Positions 1-13,093 of a stretch of 64,000 bases of DNA are shown piece after piece. The translations under genes and the position numbers were made by a program. Location: the NCBI GenBank assembly GCA_038501785.1, contig JBAMJR010000154.1, positions 4,660,001-4,724,000 on the forward strand, given 5' to 3'. Under the pieces are notes generated by a model. The model saw only the letters and a program-made list of their open reading frames with translations, was not told where the DNA came from and made no database searches. This DNA comes from Myoxocephalus aenaeus. Lineage: Eukaryota > Chordata > Actinopteri > Perciformes > Cottidae. The first letter of the stretch is position 1; each line of letters opens with the position of its first letter.

Positions 1-1419
1 TTGATAAAGGGGTGAGGAGGGAGGAGGAGGGAGGAGGACAGAGGGGTTCCGGGCAAGGAAAATATGGGATGGGTTGATGCAAGACAGAGGACAGCGCACC
101 ATCCAGTTGGCCACTACGGGCCTATCACCAAGACATTGTCAGCCAGACAATGGGCTTATCAGCCTCCTTTTCACACCAGTCTGATTAACTGGGAGGAATG
201 GTAGGAAAAGGAGGGGAAGGGAAAGGGTACGTCCTTGTACCAGCCCAGTAAATGTCAGAGAATGGGCCAAGCAGCCGGACTAGCCTCATGGCTTGAGTAT
301 AACTGAGAAAATGGGGACTGTTTCAAACCCAGCGTAGAACCCACATCCTCCCCATATGTGTGTTAGCATTAGTAGGAGGCTCTACCATAATACATCTACA
401 ACCTTTGTAAATGTATGTCACTAACCAGATTAGCAAGGAAGTGATAAGCACCTTTAAGCGCCATTAGCTAAATCTGTGACATATCAGCCACAGAAACACC
501 ATAAACCACAGAGAGATGCCGTAGATGCCAAGTTTAGAGAGGATGGAAATAAGAGCGGTAAAAAAACAGTGTTCTCAAAAGAATCAGCAATGGGCATATT
601 TTCATCCTAGCAGTAAACAACACATTTTTCTAAAGTAATTTACTTCTAACGTCACCCTCTCTGCCCCAAACCGGCCTTGCATGCCAGCCGCACTTTTCAA
701 GCTTGGCGTGAGCTGTAAAGACAAACAAATGACTGAGAGCAGGCATCAGCAAAATTGTTTGTGTCATTGTTCAATTAGTCTCCCATATTGATCCCGGCTT
801 GTTTGTTTACTTATTTACTGCTTCCCATTTGTACAGCCTTGACAGCCATCTGTCACACAGTGAGACAGTGAGAGACGGGAGGCAGGAGGTGACAGAGTGG
901 GAGTGAGAGGGATTTACAATGTGAGTGCTGAGATTAAAGTGGATGGAAAAACTTCCAATAGCTTATGAGTGGAGACTTGAAGGTGAAATTTCCCAGCTTC
1001 TACGTGGATGTCCAATCAGTGTAGATGGTAACTGTAGTAGATCGAGGCATTACATTCTTCAGTATGCGCTATATTGACTCAGAAATCTGAGTTTGCAGCT
1101 GCAAAACGTGTTGTTCTTGCAGCATTTGACGTGACAGTGACATAGTTGGAAGCGAAGATGAACCACACGCTTTTTCAGCTTGCATTTCTAGCCTCTGTCT
1201 CTGGGCAGCCAAGGGGCGCATATGCTTAAAAACAGAACATCCTTATCATCATTGGTAATATTGTCATTTTATTTCATTGTATAACCTGGCTAGCCATGTA
1301 TAATATTTCTGACTCCTTTGATATATATGTTTGCTTCACGATATTTCTAGCTTGTCCCTCTGTATCTCTGTGACTGTATGTGTAAGTGTGTATAACTGAC
1401 CACGTTTCCAACAGCAAGA
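1..1419. other. non-coding, candidate regulatory sequence
   Basis: No gene is seen. The first 60 bases are purine-rich. At 134-152 an inverted pair of SOX-type cores (CATTGTC, 5 bases, GACAATG) lies in a repeat-free stretch. At 760-870 CATTGTTCAATTAG and a TGACAG/CATCTG pair occur. These are motif observations only; conservation cannot be tested here. Confidence 0.3.
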
Positions 1420-1686
1420 ATGGCAATCCAAAATACGAATGCAGGGAATGTCGTGGACGAGGAAACATTTGACAGCGTTTTGGCTTATTCGAATATTCAA
1501 CTGTATTTATTCGAGCAGCAGTATACGGCCTATGAAATGCAGCGGTTAGAGAGCGCAGCTGTTGTTGCATTAGCCGCGCAAGAGGATATGGCCGACGGGG
1601 ACCACGGGCATCAGACGCTTGCTTGCAGTGCAACCCTGATCAATATAGGCACTGCCAGCTCCGTGCAGCTTTATGGGCCAATATAG
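1420..1686 (+). CDS. unrecognised 88-codon open frame
   Basis: An ATG-initiated frame (MAIQNTNAGNVVDEETFDSV at its start, acidic and Ala/Gln-rich in the middle, ending SSVQLYGPI) with more CpG than its AT-rich surroundings. There is no repeat inside it. I recognise no domain, and no neighbouring exon is evident. It may be a fragment of a transposon-encoded protein or a chance frame. Confidence 0.2.
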   Translation: MAIQNTNAGNVVDEETFDSVLAYSNIQLYLFEQQYTAYEMQRLESAAVVALAAQEDMADGDHGHQTLACSATLINIGTASSVQLYGPI

Positions 1687-1689
1687 CAA

Positions 1690-2704
<1,015 letters not shown>

Positions 2705-2960
2705 GCATACTTTATTCATCCCCAAGGGGACATTTGTTTGTGGCAAAGTTACATAGAAGACACAACAATATTAGGTATGAAAAATACTCAATATATACAA
2801 CAAAACAGAACAGCAGAGCATATTAAATTTAAGAAAATAAAACAATAAAGAAAGTGCAAAAATGCAAAGTATATGCAGTGTATATGAAGTGTAAGTATAT
2901 ACAGTGAAATAGAAGTATATATGTACAGTGACTAACTAAACAACAAAAGCAGTGCAAGGG
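2705..2960 (-). mobile_element. retroposon 3' tail (fish LINE/SINE type)
   Basis: ACTTTATTCATCCCCAAGGG at 2709-2728 followed by a region rich in short GTGCAAA and TATATGCAGTG motifs is the tail commonly seen in fish LINE-related repeats. On the minus strand the unit runs into the (CTAT)n tract, as expected for a 3' end. Family name not certain. Confidence 0.5.
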
Positions 2961-4119
2961 CTATTGATGTTGATGTTGATGTTGATTGATTTACTTTGCA
3001 CCCTCATCTTGGTGTGAGCTATAGTGACACTTTAAATTGGAATATCTTATAAGTGTGAAAGAAAAAAAGAAAAAATGATTAAGGACTATTTGATCACTGA
3101 ATGTATTGTTTTGTTGGTTTAAGTCTGTTACTCGTCTCTTTTTAAGGACATTTTAAGTTGTTTTTAACTTTGAGCCTTTGTCTGTTATTTATATTTTCTC
3201 CCTCGGAAAAAAACGATTTCAAATCAATGGAAAAATATGAATACAAAATTGAATAGAGCCGTTTGTGATCATATCACCCAAAGCGCATGCTGAAACCAGG
3301 TCTGAACAAGGCCATAATCTAGTCGAGACAGGAATAGGCCTGTAATCAGACAATGGGCAGTGTTATAAAAGCAATTATTGGAGCAACAAGTGGTTGTACT
3401 CTGCTTGCTCTTCATTTCCTTCTTTTTTCTCCATTTCTTTTTTTCAAAAGAAAGGATGCAGTAATTAGAGGGTAGACCAGGTGGAAGTACACAACTCAAG
3501 AGCCTGGTGCTAGCTCGCCCTCTCCTCCACAGGAAGATGGGAAGAGGGAAATGTGGAGGTGGGTAGAAGAGGGTGAACATGGCTGGAGAGGAGAAAGTGG
3601 GAGAAGAATACATCGAGGTAAAAAACGGGGAGGGGGGGAGCAGCAGCCGGGCTTGGGAGCATATTGGGTCAAAGAAAATAAAAAAAGTATCATTTAGCCA
3701 AAGAAAGAAGAGGAGAGCAGTGTGCACGCCGAGCGGGGGCTGGAGCTAGGACGGCTGGGCGAGGTGAAGGGGAGGTGGAGGCGAGGTTAGCTGTTAAATA
3801 AGGGGGGGGTCATAAGAGAGGGGGAGGATGCCCACCGCGATACAAATGAGGGTCTGCAGGCAGGAGGGGCCACCCACAGTACAACTTGGCCAACAAAGCT
3901 GCTTCTGTCTTGGCCTCCCTCCTCCACAGACCTCCTTGAGTGGGCAGGATTCCATTAGCAAGCTGCAGAACCTGGGGTCTATTCAACCGCTAGTCCAGGC
4001 CCGACTGAGTGTGTCCGTGAGCACACAGACACATATGCACACGCACACACTGACCCACACACACACACACGTGCTCACCGAGCACACATGCATGCACTCA
4101 TTCACAGTCACTCACACTC
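2961..4119. other. non-coding, purine-rich
   Basis: No gene found. About 3480-3850 is strongly purine-rich (GGGAGAGG-type), which opens long meaningless frames on the minus strand. CA-rich runs start at about 4020. Confidence 0.4.
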
Positions 4120-4260
4120 ACACATCGCTAATTAATCCTCAGATTATCCAGCCAATTATTACCACACTTGTACTAATTAGAAATTATTTAAAGCATTTCC
4201 CAATTAGGGTTTACATGCTCAGTTGGGCAGGAGTCTGCCTCGATAAACCAACTGGTTTTA
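4120..4260. promoter_or_regulatory. candidate regulatory block rich in homeodomain cores
   Basis: Contains GCTAATTAATCC (an OTX-like TAATCC beside TAATTA), GCCAATTATTACC, CTAATTAG and CCCAATTAGG within 140 bases, without simple repeats, between two CA-rich stretches. Clusters like this are typical of vertebrate conserved non-coding elements; conservation itself is not demonstrated. Confidence 0.35.
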
Positions 4261-4313
4261 TAGTGGGGGAAAACGGCAAGCTCATTCATATACACATGCG
4301 TGTGCGTACACAG

Positions 4314-4317
4314 ACAC

Positions 4318-4350
<33 letters not shown>
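4314..4350. repeat. (AC)n microsatellite
   Basis: Alternating AC dinucleotides with one CG interruption; a second, shorter CA-rich run is at about 4027-4100. Confidence 0.9.
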
Positions 4351-4351
<1 letters not shown>

Positions 4352-4999
4352 CCGCACATTTCTAGATCTGACTGTGGTAATCAGGGCGTCTCAACGAGTC
4401 CTTCTGTTAGGACGAGGGGGATGAGGACAGACAAGAGGAAGAAAGAGAAAGAAATAAAACAACAAAAGACATGCTCCTTCAGTGCAGCAGCAATACTGTA
4501 GGTCCCTCTTGTTAGGGCTGGGGACAGTGATTAGGAGAGGCCACAATAAGACCTGCCAGGAAACACATGCCAATTAGGTTACCAGGAGAACCACAGGCCC
4601 TCATTGCTATGGGAAACCCACTAGCCTTTGCACCACACGGACCCCCTCACACACACACACACCGGCACCCATGGCCTCATGCACTACCTTTTTCAACCCT
4701 TTGATTAAATTATGACATTGGTAAAGGGAGGCCAAAGGGTGGAGAAAATAAGGTAGAGAAGAGGAGAAGACACTGCCGTGCAATGGACAAAATGATTGTG
4801 TGAGAGCAAAAGGAAAAGCAGAAGTTGATGTTAGAGATCAAACGTTGAATTGCTAAGAGGGATAAACTTTGAAAATCCCCCTGTGGATTTGAAAGTGTGC
4901 CGTCTGGTCAGCCCAACTTTACTGAGACAATGATCGTGGGAGAGAAAACCAGAGAGGGGGGGGGGACGGAAAAGCCACAAACAGGCTGTGGTGGGATAA

Positions 5000-5430
5000 C
5001 AGGGGCGGCACTCCAGGGAGCATTATTAGTGTAGAGAATTACAAGCTCATCCATGGGTGACATGTAAGCCTCAGCTACACACTCAAATGTTTACAACACT
5101 GATATTTGCTCAACCGCGATGTTATCGGGCCTCGATGTAATACTCAAAGCTTTTGTTCTGACTTGCACAGATGCAATAACCAAGACGCAGATAGCAGCGG
5201 CACAATGTCCTCCGGCACGGTTGTCCTGAGAAGCTGTGACATGACCCGGGCAGAACAGAGAGAAAACTCACTCTGGAATATTTGCGCTAATGTGATGATG
5301 GCGGAGATGTTGATTAATGTGCACGGTCCCTGTTATTAAATAAACAGGGTGAATACACAAAATATATTGAATAAATTAGAGCGTGAACCGATCTCCTCTG
5401 CAACATCCAGCTCATTAGAATGCATGAGGA
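5000..5430. promoter_or_regulatory. candidate conserved non-coding element
   Basis: About 430 bases free of simple repeats with balanced composition and motifs such as GCATTATTAGTG, AATGTTTACAAC (forkhead-like), GTTGATTAATG and GCTCATTAGAATG. It lacks an open frame supported on either strand. The pattern suggests an enhancer-like element; this is inference. Confidence 0.35.
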
Positions 5431-5504
5431 AAACGATGTTCTGATTGCAACAAGAGTCAGTCATTAAGCCATGTTTGTCCCCCGCCACCACTCCCTGCAC
5501 GCCA

Positions 5505-5591
5505 CCCCCCCCCCCCCCCCCCCCGCTGCCCCAAAACACTTACCCCTCATGCCTGCCACACACTCCACACCAAACCCCCCCCCCCCCCCCC
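5505..5591. repeat. two poly(C) runs (C20 and C17)
   Basis: Homopolymer C runs at 5505-5524 and 5575-5591 in a C-rich stretch. The minus strand therefore has G20 and G17 runs capable of quadruplex formation; exact lengths are likely to be unreliable in sequencing. Confidence 0.9.
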
Positions 5592-5764
5592 TCCCGACTG
5601 CACACTCTCCTGCTAAAAGCTCCCTGACTTAACATCACCCCTTCCCAATGGACGTCACCAACAAACCACTAACCCTCTTTCACCTCGTTCCCCTTCCTCC
5701 CCCTCAGTGCATATCCCTCATTTTCCTCCACCTCCTCCTTCTCCTCTGCTGGGATCTGTGTCAT

Positions 5765-6060
5765 CATTTTAATTAATTTCTAATCAGGCGAGAGTAAACT
5801 AATCAGGGGAGGCGTTAAACAATGACAGCTCTGCCTGCTCAGACTCACACTGGGGGCCGGCAGGCTGCTCTGCATGCCGAGAGGAGCTGCACATTGATAA
5901 ACAACTCGGTGTAGACGGGGCTATCTGCATCCATCTCCTCTCCCGTACATGTTAATATGGGCCGCAATGCAACGCATATGTGGCTCATTTGCATTTGCAG
6001 ATTGGGCATGTCGTGAGCTGTTGATTGATACAAGATTAAATTACCACTATTTCACATGTG
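5765..6060. promoter_or_regulatory. candidate regulatory block with octamer motif
   Basis: TTTTAATTAATTTCTAATCAGG at its start holds homeodomain cores, and a perfect POU octamer ATTTGCAT lies at 5987-5994 next to TTTGCAG. POU plus homeodomain clusters fit neural SOX/POU enhancers; the assignment is inference. Confidence 0.35.
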
Positions 6061-6309
6061 TAGCCTCTTTTATAAGATCACTTTTCGGTGCATTATGTGG
6101 AATGCAAAACCATACGCATTGGAGACTGAATAAACATATCAGTTCATGGACATATGATGGAAATGCATGTAAATGATCAGAATGGACAAATAAATAACCT
6201 AACCCTGTCTGAATGGTACAGTATGTATCAGCTTAGAATGGGTTGCACAAAGACTGCAGTTATCTGTAGGCGGCCAGATCCCACCAAGGCTGAGCCATTG
6301 TGGAAAACA

Positions 6310-6336
6310 GACAGAGAGAAAGAGAGAGAGAGAGAG

Positions 6337-6408
<72 letters not shown>
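6310..6408. repeat. (GA)n microsatellite
   Basis: About 100 bases of AG dinucleotides with a few interruptions in the first 30 bases. Confidence 0.95.
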
Positions 6409-6409
<1 letters not shown>

Positions 6410-8630
6410 ACTTTTGGTCAATACATTAACTGAGACAATGTAACAAGAGAGTGTTGATTAACCTCTTCCAGCCTTACCCTGTGCCTAAAACACCTTAAAC
6501 CAACATAAGTGAATCATAATTGGAAAATTCTAACTATATGATTGCATGACAATGAAGCTGATGACGGATGAAGACAAAAAATGAGTTCGTGACCACCATC
6601 ACACCGGTTGGTGAAGTGAAATTGTAAAAGTGCATTTTGAATCTGGAATAAGTGTTTGATCAGGGCGAGCCTTCAGAGGTGCTTTAGCCTCAGATACATG
6701 TTGCAAACTGACAGATAGAAGCCAAGTTACAACTCTTAGCGTTCGTCTCGGTGTTGTGAAGAAAGAGGCTTTCATGTCTCTCTCATCAAAGCTTTGTAAC
6801 CGGACCTGAATTCTCCTCCTGCCAGCGCCATGGCAACCGATGACCATCGACCTCTGGACCAAAGACCATTGGCATAGTTACATGACACAAGTAAGCAGAT
6901 GGACGCGCGCACTCGGAGATTAGAAATAATCACTCGCACGTACACTAGGTTTATTTTCATCTTTTTTAACAAGTTAAAACACAAGAAAAAGAAAGCTGCG
7001 GTGAATTCAAAGTTAAAATCAGATGCATGGCTGGAAACGAAGAGGATTTTTGAGTGAGAAAAACTACACAGAGAGTGTTTAAAACGATTATTTATTTATT
7101 TTTTAAATCACCCCCCTCCGCTCCATCACCACCTCCTTCCTTGCCCTCTTTGCCAAGTATTAGATTCCCATGCCAACCGCTTCCATGGGATAGAATAAGG
7201 ATTGCGGAGGTGTGAAGCTGAAACCCTTCCATAACATGTCAAACAACGCTGGAATCCAAAATGCAAGAGTGAGAGAAAAAGGGTTAGAGGCAGATTTTCT
7301 ACGGGGAGAAAGAAACTGTCACATCATCAGATTGGTTATTCTAAGTGGAGGGATGTGGGTATGGGGGCGGGAGGGAGGGGCGGGGTGGCAGAGGCTTGGG
7401 CTGGCAGAATCTGGCAACGGTACACGATGGCGGTATTTCCACTAAAATAATCAGCCCCCAGGCAACGGAAGGGGGTGGGGGGGTGTATAAAACAGACACT
7501 GCGAGGTTAGGGATTGTAGGGCTCGGAGAAGAAGACGGGGTGGGTGAGGGAGAGGGAGGATATAAGGGAGGGAAATAGCATGATGGAGAGAAAGAAAATC
7601 TGGGAAGCTAACCAAGGAAATCCTGCTTCTCAGATATGCAGCTGTGGAATTAAAATTGGTGTAAAAACACGAGAACAAAAATATACTTCACACTTCACAA
7701 GCCTATTGAAGGGTGGGGGGGAGGGGGAAGATGTGCCACTCTATGCTGGCACTGATACCTCAGGCGCAAGGGGTAAACAGCTATTCTCCTCACTTCACTT
7801 CGTCTGGTGCAGTGGTTTCAGGGTGTGAGTGAGTAAGCGTGTGTGAGGGAGGGGGGGGGTCTGAGTTCGGTGCCCGCAGGGGTCTCATCAGGCTACAGGG
7901 CGAGCTCAAGAGAGAAGACAAGAGACCCTCAAAGATCAAGAAACACAAAATGCCCCATGAAACAATTTCTACACTTTCGCGTCCCCTCAAGCACATCACA
8001 ACGAACAGCGAGGCATTGATTCATGATCAAACGACCGTGATCGTCACTCAAATTCAATAATAACAACCTTCACAATCAAAATCGCTCTGAATATACTGTA
8101 CCTCCACTTCAGGCCAGGATTAGGCCTTTCTGTGCTCACATTTGTGTTGATGTGCTGCATTACGGAACAAAGAACTATCAGAATCGAAAACATCCATGCA
8201 AACACACAGATAAACGACAAATCAATTAATTTTAAATGTGGTGAAATAAACTGCACAAACACCACTTTGTGTGATTGCTAAAATATGAATGGTTATTACA
8301 AGGATATTCTGCACAGGAGCGCGAGACTCCCTACGGTGTACAATGCACTCCAAGACAGAACAGACACAAAGGGCAGGAGGTATCCGTACGTATGGCGCCC
8401 TCTCTCACAGACGCATTAACAGAAACTTAAAAGGACTTGAAAGAATCTTTAAGCTGCATTTCACTCAGCAAAACCAAGCAGCTTCTTTCATGATAGAAGA
8501 AGAAAAAAACTCATTAATGACTGTGAACTCTGAGAGTAATGTTATCAAATCTAGCCTACTGGAGTGTAACACCACTAAAATAATACAATCATTAAGCATA
8601 ATGAGTGAGTTAAGAAGTTTCTCTTAATGC
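6409..8630. other. non-coding; G-rich patches
   Basis: No gene recognised. G-rich stretches at about 7340-7390, 7470-7560 and 7700-7860 (several runs of four to nine G) could form quadruplexes on the plus strand. The remainder is unremarkable single-copy-like sequence. Confidence 0.4.
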
Positions 8631-8639
8631 ATGCATCGG

Positions 8640-9410
8640 AGTTAATGGTTGCAGCTGAGCATTGTGTTATTTCATCTCTGTGGAGACTTGATCTTAATAC
8701 AAATCTCTGTGTAATACAGGCCTATTCATGCAGCCTGCCTTTTCCCTCTGGTTCAATTATCATGGCTCCTTTGCAGAGATATTCAATTAAAGAAAAGTCT
8801 CCTCGTTTAGTTTTATCAGAAAATAAATGTGGCAACGTATAAATAATAATTTCTCAATGCTTTGTGCACACAGGGTTGTGCATGACATGAATGTTTTACT
8901 TAATCAAAGTAGAAGACAGTTTGGAAGTAATATGCATCAAATAAAAGGGAGATGTGATTATTTTCTGTTATCTATTTTTATACTTTTCTTTTTTTATTCC
9001 TACACACTCTTTGTATTAAGATAGTCGTTGAGGCAAAAATAACTCTCAATTAGAAGATGAGAGTGGAATGTCGTAAATAGAAAGACAATCAAGCGGCCTT
9101 GAAATCATGAAAGGGAAAGCGAAAGACGGACAGCCGCAAATACACCTTATTCAGCGAGCAGCGTTTCTGTTGAGAGTATTCTCTACTGAATGTGTAGGCT
9201 TTCATTTCATTCCTCTGACATTCTCTCTGTCTGACCATCCAAGTCCTCTCCTGAGACTGATGAGTGGAAGCAGAGTTCCAGAGAGAGCTATCAGGATTAG
9301 GATAATTAATATCATCTCATTTCACTGTGATCCTCTCCGCGGCCCGCTGCACACACAAGGACGGGAAGCAGTGAATATTGTAGCAAGAGTATCCAGTCAG
9401 CTGTCAATCT
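8640..9410. promoter_or_regulatory. candidate conserved non-coding region
   Basis: Nearly 800 bases without simple repeats. Notable motifs are TTCAATTAAAG at about 8780, ATGCATCAAATAAAAG near 8930 and ATAATTAATATCATC at about 9301. Frames are short and show no domain. Treated as possible enhancers of a neighbouring developmental gene; unproven. Confidence 0.3.
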
Positions 9411-9430
9411 AGGCCAAAGTCCCCCCTCAC

Positions 9431-9431
<1 letters not shown>

Positions 9432-9487
<56 letters not shown>
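9432..9487. repeat. (AC)n microsatellite
   Basis: About 28 pure AC units. Confidence 0.95.
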
Positions 9488-9489
<2 letters not shown>

Positions 9490-9599
9490 CACACACAAAC
9501 GCACCCTCCTCAGCGGCTAAATTGCAGTTTGAGAGACGACAGGGGAGAGGCAGCGATGGCAGCGATGGTGGGGGGGGCTGCCGGGGCCCGAGGGACGCC

Positions 9600-9830
9600 A
9601 TACAATGGAGCGTGCTGCTGACCAGCGTTCAGGTGAAATTGAATTGGAAATCTTCCACGGCTGGTTAGCATAACAAAGGGCCTCGTGGCTTTAGACAAAA
9701 GCTGCTTCTCTAATGCACAAAATCAATCTCTCTACGGGCTCGGCGCATTGTTCCCTCCCGCCATACAGGTGTTCCTTCAATGGTCCTTAATCAAAAGTGT
9801 CAAAACAAAGTTAAGAGTTATCTCTGTTCC
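9600..9830. promoter_or_regulatory. candidate regulatory block with SOX/LEF-type core
   Basis: Repeat-free sequence with AACAAAGGGCC at about 9673 (SOX/TCF-type core) and GAAATTGAATTGGAAATC. Motif-based inference only. Confidence 0.25.
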
Positions 9831-10424
9831 TCCGCAGCTGCTTCGGCAGAGCAGGAAGAGGGAACGAGACCAGACGCTCAGGATAGCGAACAGCACACAG
9901 TGTGTGTGTATAGGCAATGGATGCATTCAGCGCGTCCTACGCCGTGATCTGTTGGTGCTAAAGTTGAGCCACTGAGGAAGACTAATCTCATTTCTACCGC
10001 AGCCCCGTCCAAATGTGAGCAACTCTCTGATGCGATCACTGAACAAATCTAGACATGAAAAGGAAGACAAAGTTTGACTTACTGCAAGCTGTGATGCAGG
10101 GAAGGAATCAGTTTTCAACATCTAGTCTTCACAAATGCAGCCTCACAATTAGTTCTAGTCTCTACCTCCAATGTGAGGCCTGGTTGGTTATATTGGTAGT
10201 AGCTGCAATTCTCCCTGAAGGTTGTTTAACAACGGTAAAACACAAGTATATCTCTTATGAGTGCGTACTCCTACTTACACAGAATTTAAAGTGCTGTAAA
10301 ATGCCAATGTGCAAAAAACGATACATTCTTAAAGTTGTATTTTCTCCATGTTTTTCACATCAGTCTCCTTAAGCAGGAGCTGTGTGAGAAAGAGGGCTGC
10401 ATGTGTTTCATCTGCTCTCTATGG
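9831..10424. other. no gene seen
   Basis: Ordinary single-copy-like sequence up to the hAT MITE; no coding, RNA or repeat signal recognised. Confidence 0.4.
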
Positions 10425-10697
10425 CAGTGGTTCTCGATCTTTTTTCAGTGATGTATCCCCTAACCAGCGCAAAGCATTCTTAGTTGAAAAAAAAGATGTA
10501 ATACACAGCGCTGTGCCATCAGTGTCATATAGAATATATCAAATTCAGTTTATGAACTTTCACTTATATTTTATTGAATATTTATTAAATAACAATTTTT
10601 AAAGGATTTTTGAATGGATGTTACTTTTACATATATATTTTTATATATCTCACATACCCCCTGGAGTGCCTTTACGTACCCCATTTGAGAACCACTG
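10425..10697. mobile_element. hAT-type miniature transposon with 8-bp target duplication
   Basis: Starts CAGTGGTTCTCGATC and ends with the complement of CAGTGGTTCTCAAATGG, the terminal inverted repeat typical of hAT (Charlie-like) elements. It is bounded by identical 8-bp copies CTCTATGG at 10417-10424 and 10698-10705. At 273 bp it has no transposase and is non-autonomous. Confidence 0.9.
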
Positions 10698-10705
10698 CTC
10701 TATGG

Positions 10706-12570
10706 AGAGTGGAAGCATTGGATGGCTGTATGTTTTGATAAGGTGAAAGTCTCTGTCGTTGCTCTGTCTGTGGATTACCACATAAATAACAACATAAATA
10801 ATCTGTAGACTAATCCCACCTCTATTAAGTAGCATCATAGACTCAACGCCTCCACTTTGACAGCCGCCAGATGACAATCCATCAGTGCACACTCCCTTCA
10901 ACATTATACTGCGCCACGTGGTTTAAAATGTCAGCTGTGTGGAAGGGAAATCTCTGCATAATACACTTTAAACTGACATATTCATGATTGTGCCAAGGGG
11001 ATGGTAATGTGGATAAAGCCATCTATCATTTTACATCACTATTAGCCGTATGTATTATGACATACTCCATTTTCAGATGTAAATGTCCATTTTCAGCTAA
11101 TACCTGACAAATCCTATCACTGATTTGCAAAATCCCCTGCAAGCAAAGATATTAAAGGGATATTTAACTCAATCAAAACAGTATAACAACTACAACGGTG
11201 CACTCAGTAGAGTGCAGGTCTCCACCAGGTGTGTCTTCATTGGCCACTGCTGTACTGTGCCAATGAATGAATACAACCCACGATTGGTTAATAACTTGTC
11301 TAGACTGCAAGTGCATCGGATGTGTTTTTCACTTGCATGTCGCACACAACAGATGCACTCCATACAGTTGTACAGAGGTAAACTCACCAAGCTGTCTGGC
11401 CGCTTAGCAGCGGCTGACAACAGCAATGAGTGCACTAGTGGTTCCATTAGCTGTTAGCGGTTAGCCAATATCCCAAACAACTGTTTCCGCCCCAATGTGC
11501 CTCTGGGGGCAGAGCAGCAGCTGGGGAGCAGTTAAGAGTAGTAAGTGAGGAGTGAGCAGGCAGTCAATGGTGATATAAATCCAGAAAAAAAGGGGTTTTG
11601 AGAATGTGTGAGTTGCTGCAAAGGAGAAATGTAAGAGATTACACCCAAAATATTGTGCAGTTTGCGGCAGCAGAAGGCGAGATTAGCGGTGAGCAAACAC
11701 AAAAGTGCAGACGGACGCACAGACTCACACAGTCATAGTCACTCTCAGTTCGGGACACACAAAGGCAACCCATAGCATATAAGCAGATACAAATACAAGT
11801 GTATATAATATCATGGCACAACTCTAACTAGGGCTATTGGTAGGACGTTAGAAAAGTTAGTTACGACAGAAGCAGCTAAACATGAGTTCCTTTTCTTCAA
11901 AGGTTGGCTGAAATTGTCAATGTAATCCTAAAGGATGACCCTAACATTGACCATGTCAAAGCTGATGTAATTTTAATACCTCACTCTAAACTAAATTGAG
12001 AAGTTGGCAACCCTGACCATACTGCAATACTGAAAAAAACACCGGGAAAAAATTAATCCAACACTGTTTAGTTTTTTTGAAGCGCCACCTGTTTGTCCCA
12101 GGCCTGCAGCAACCCACAATCACCCTTCAGTGCTTTACAGACACAATATGGCAGAATCAAAACACATTTTCTTCTTTCACATTTAAACTAAACCACAGCT
12201 TTTCTTTTTTTCAGGTGTTGTCATTAAGCTTTATTTATGTTGATCTTGCAAGATAAGTCGTAATATTGTTTGAACAACATTTCAGTGCAGCAGGAAGCTG
12301 TATGAACTTGAACAAATAGCTGCTTTTGCTTCTTCAGTTTTCTAAAGGGGTGATCAGACAGAACGCGAGGCAAGTTTTAGTTGCAGCGTGATTGGGTAAT
12401 GTGAATGGAGGTGGTTAAAGGGTGAATATCTCTGGGGCAGTGAGATAAGAGGCAAAGATGCGCCTGTGCGTGCCATAAGTTTTCAACTTAAGCAAACAAA
12501 ATGTGTGCCTGTCCCGGGGCTTTATGAATCTACTCCATAAGAGACAAGAGAAATTAAAGAAAGAATAGTA
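10706..12570. other. no gene seen
   Basis: No supported coding sequence. 11110-11500 and 11960-12130 resemble dispersed-repeat debris in texture but were not assigned to a family. Confidence 0.35.
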
Positions 12571-13093
12571 CCGTGTCTCAATTTGGATACTTCCATGAGT
12601 ACACTTCTATGTAGTACACCATATACTTACTTAGACAGTAAGTTAATATCAACAGGGTAATGTTGAAATTCTAACTCTAGCACGGCTGTTGTGCGCTTCC
12701 CGTAAATGACGATTGCAACATTTTGAACGCTTCTCCTAGGGCATATTGCAACTGGACGGAGCATTGCTGCCAATATTTAACCCTCATTTGATTGTCACCT
12801 GCCAAAATGTCTGCCGGCTTGATAGGGGGGAAAAAAGACACACACGTATAACTTCCATTTGTTTAGGGCGGTGTTAACCAGAGCAACCGCAACTCCCATT
12901 TGCACAAGTTTGGTGGTCCCTTGCCTTAAACTGTAAGTAGGCAAGATGGCGACCATTGAGGGTGAGAAGTGTTTCATGCGCACTGTTTGACCGTTATGAG
13001 TATACTATCTGAGTAGTCATAGTGCATTACATTTTGCCATACTAGTCAGTGAATAACAAGGTTAAGTGCAGAAGAAAGCAAATTGAGACACTG
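12571..13093. mobile_element. probable MITE with 13-bp terminal inverted repeats
   Basis: GTGTCTCAATTTG at 12573-12585 is matched by its exact complement CAAATTGAGACAC at 13079-13091, and the right end reads CAGTGTCTC outward, like hAT termini. No clear target duplication was found and there is no transposase. The interior repeats the GTAGTATAC-like words common in fish MITEs. Confidence 0.6.

Noticed and set aside
3269..3727. 152-codon minus-strand frame
   Set aside because: Purine-rich plus strand gives Ser/Pro/Leu-rich chance reading; no family match.
3828..4424. 198-codon plus-strand frame with Thr-His repeats
   Set aside because: Its repeats are (CA)n microsatellite translated; no conserved segment remains.
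12571..13093. Target-site duplication for the MITE
   Set aside because: Flanking octamers (GAATAGTA and CATTGGCA) agree at only about half of their positions, so no duplication is claimed.
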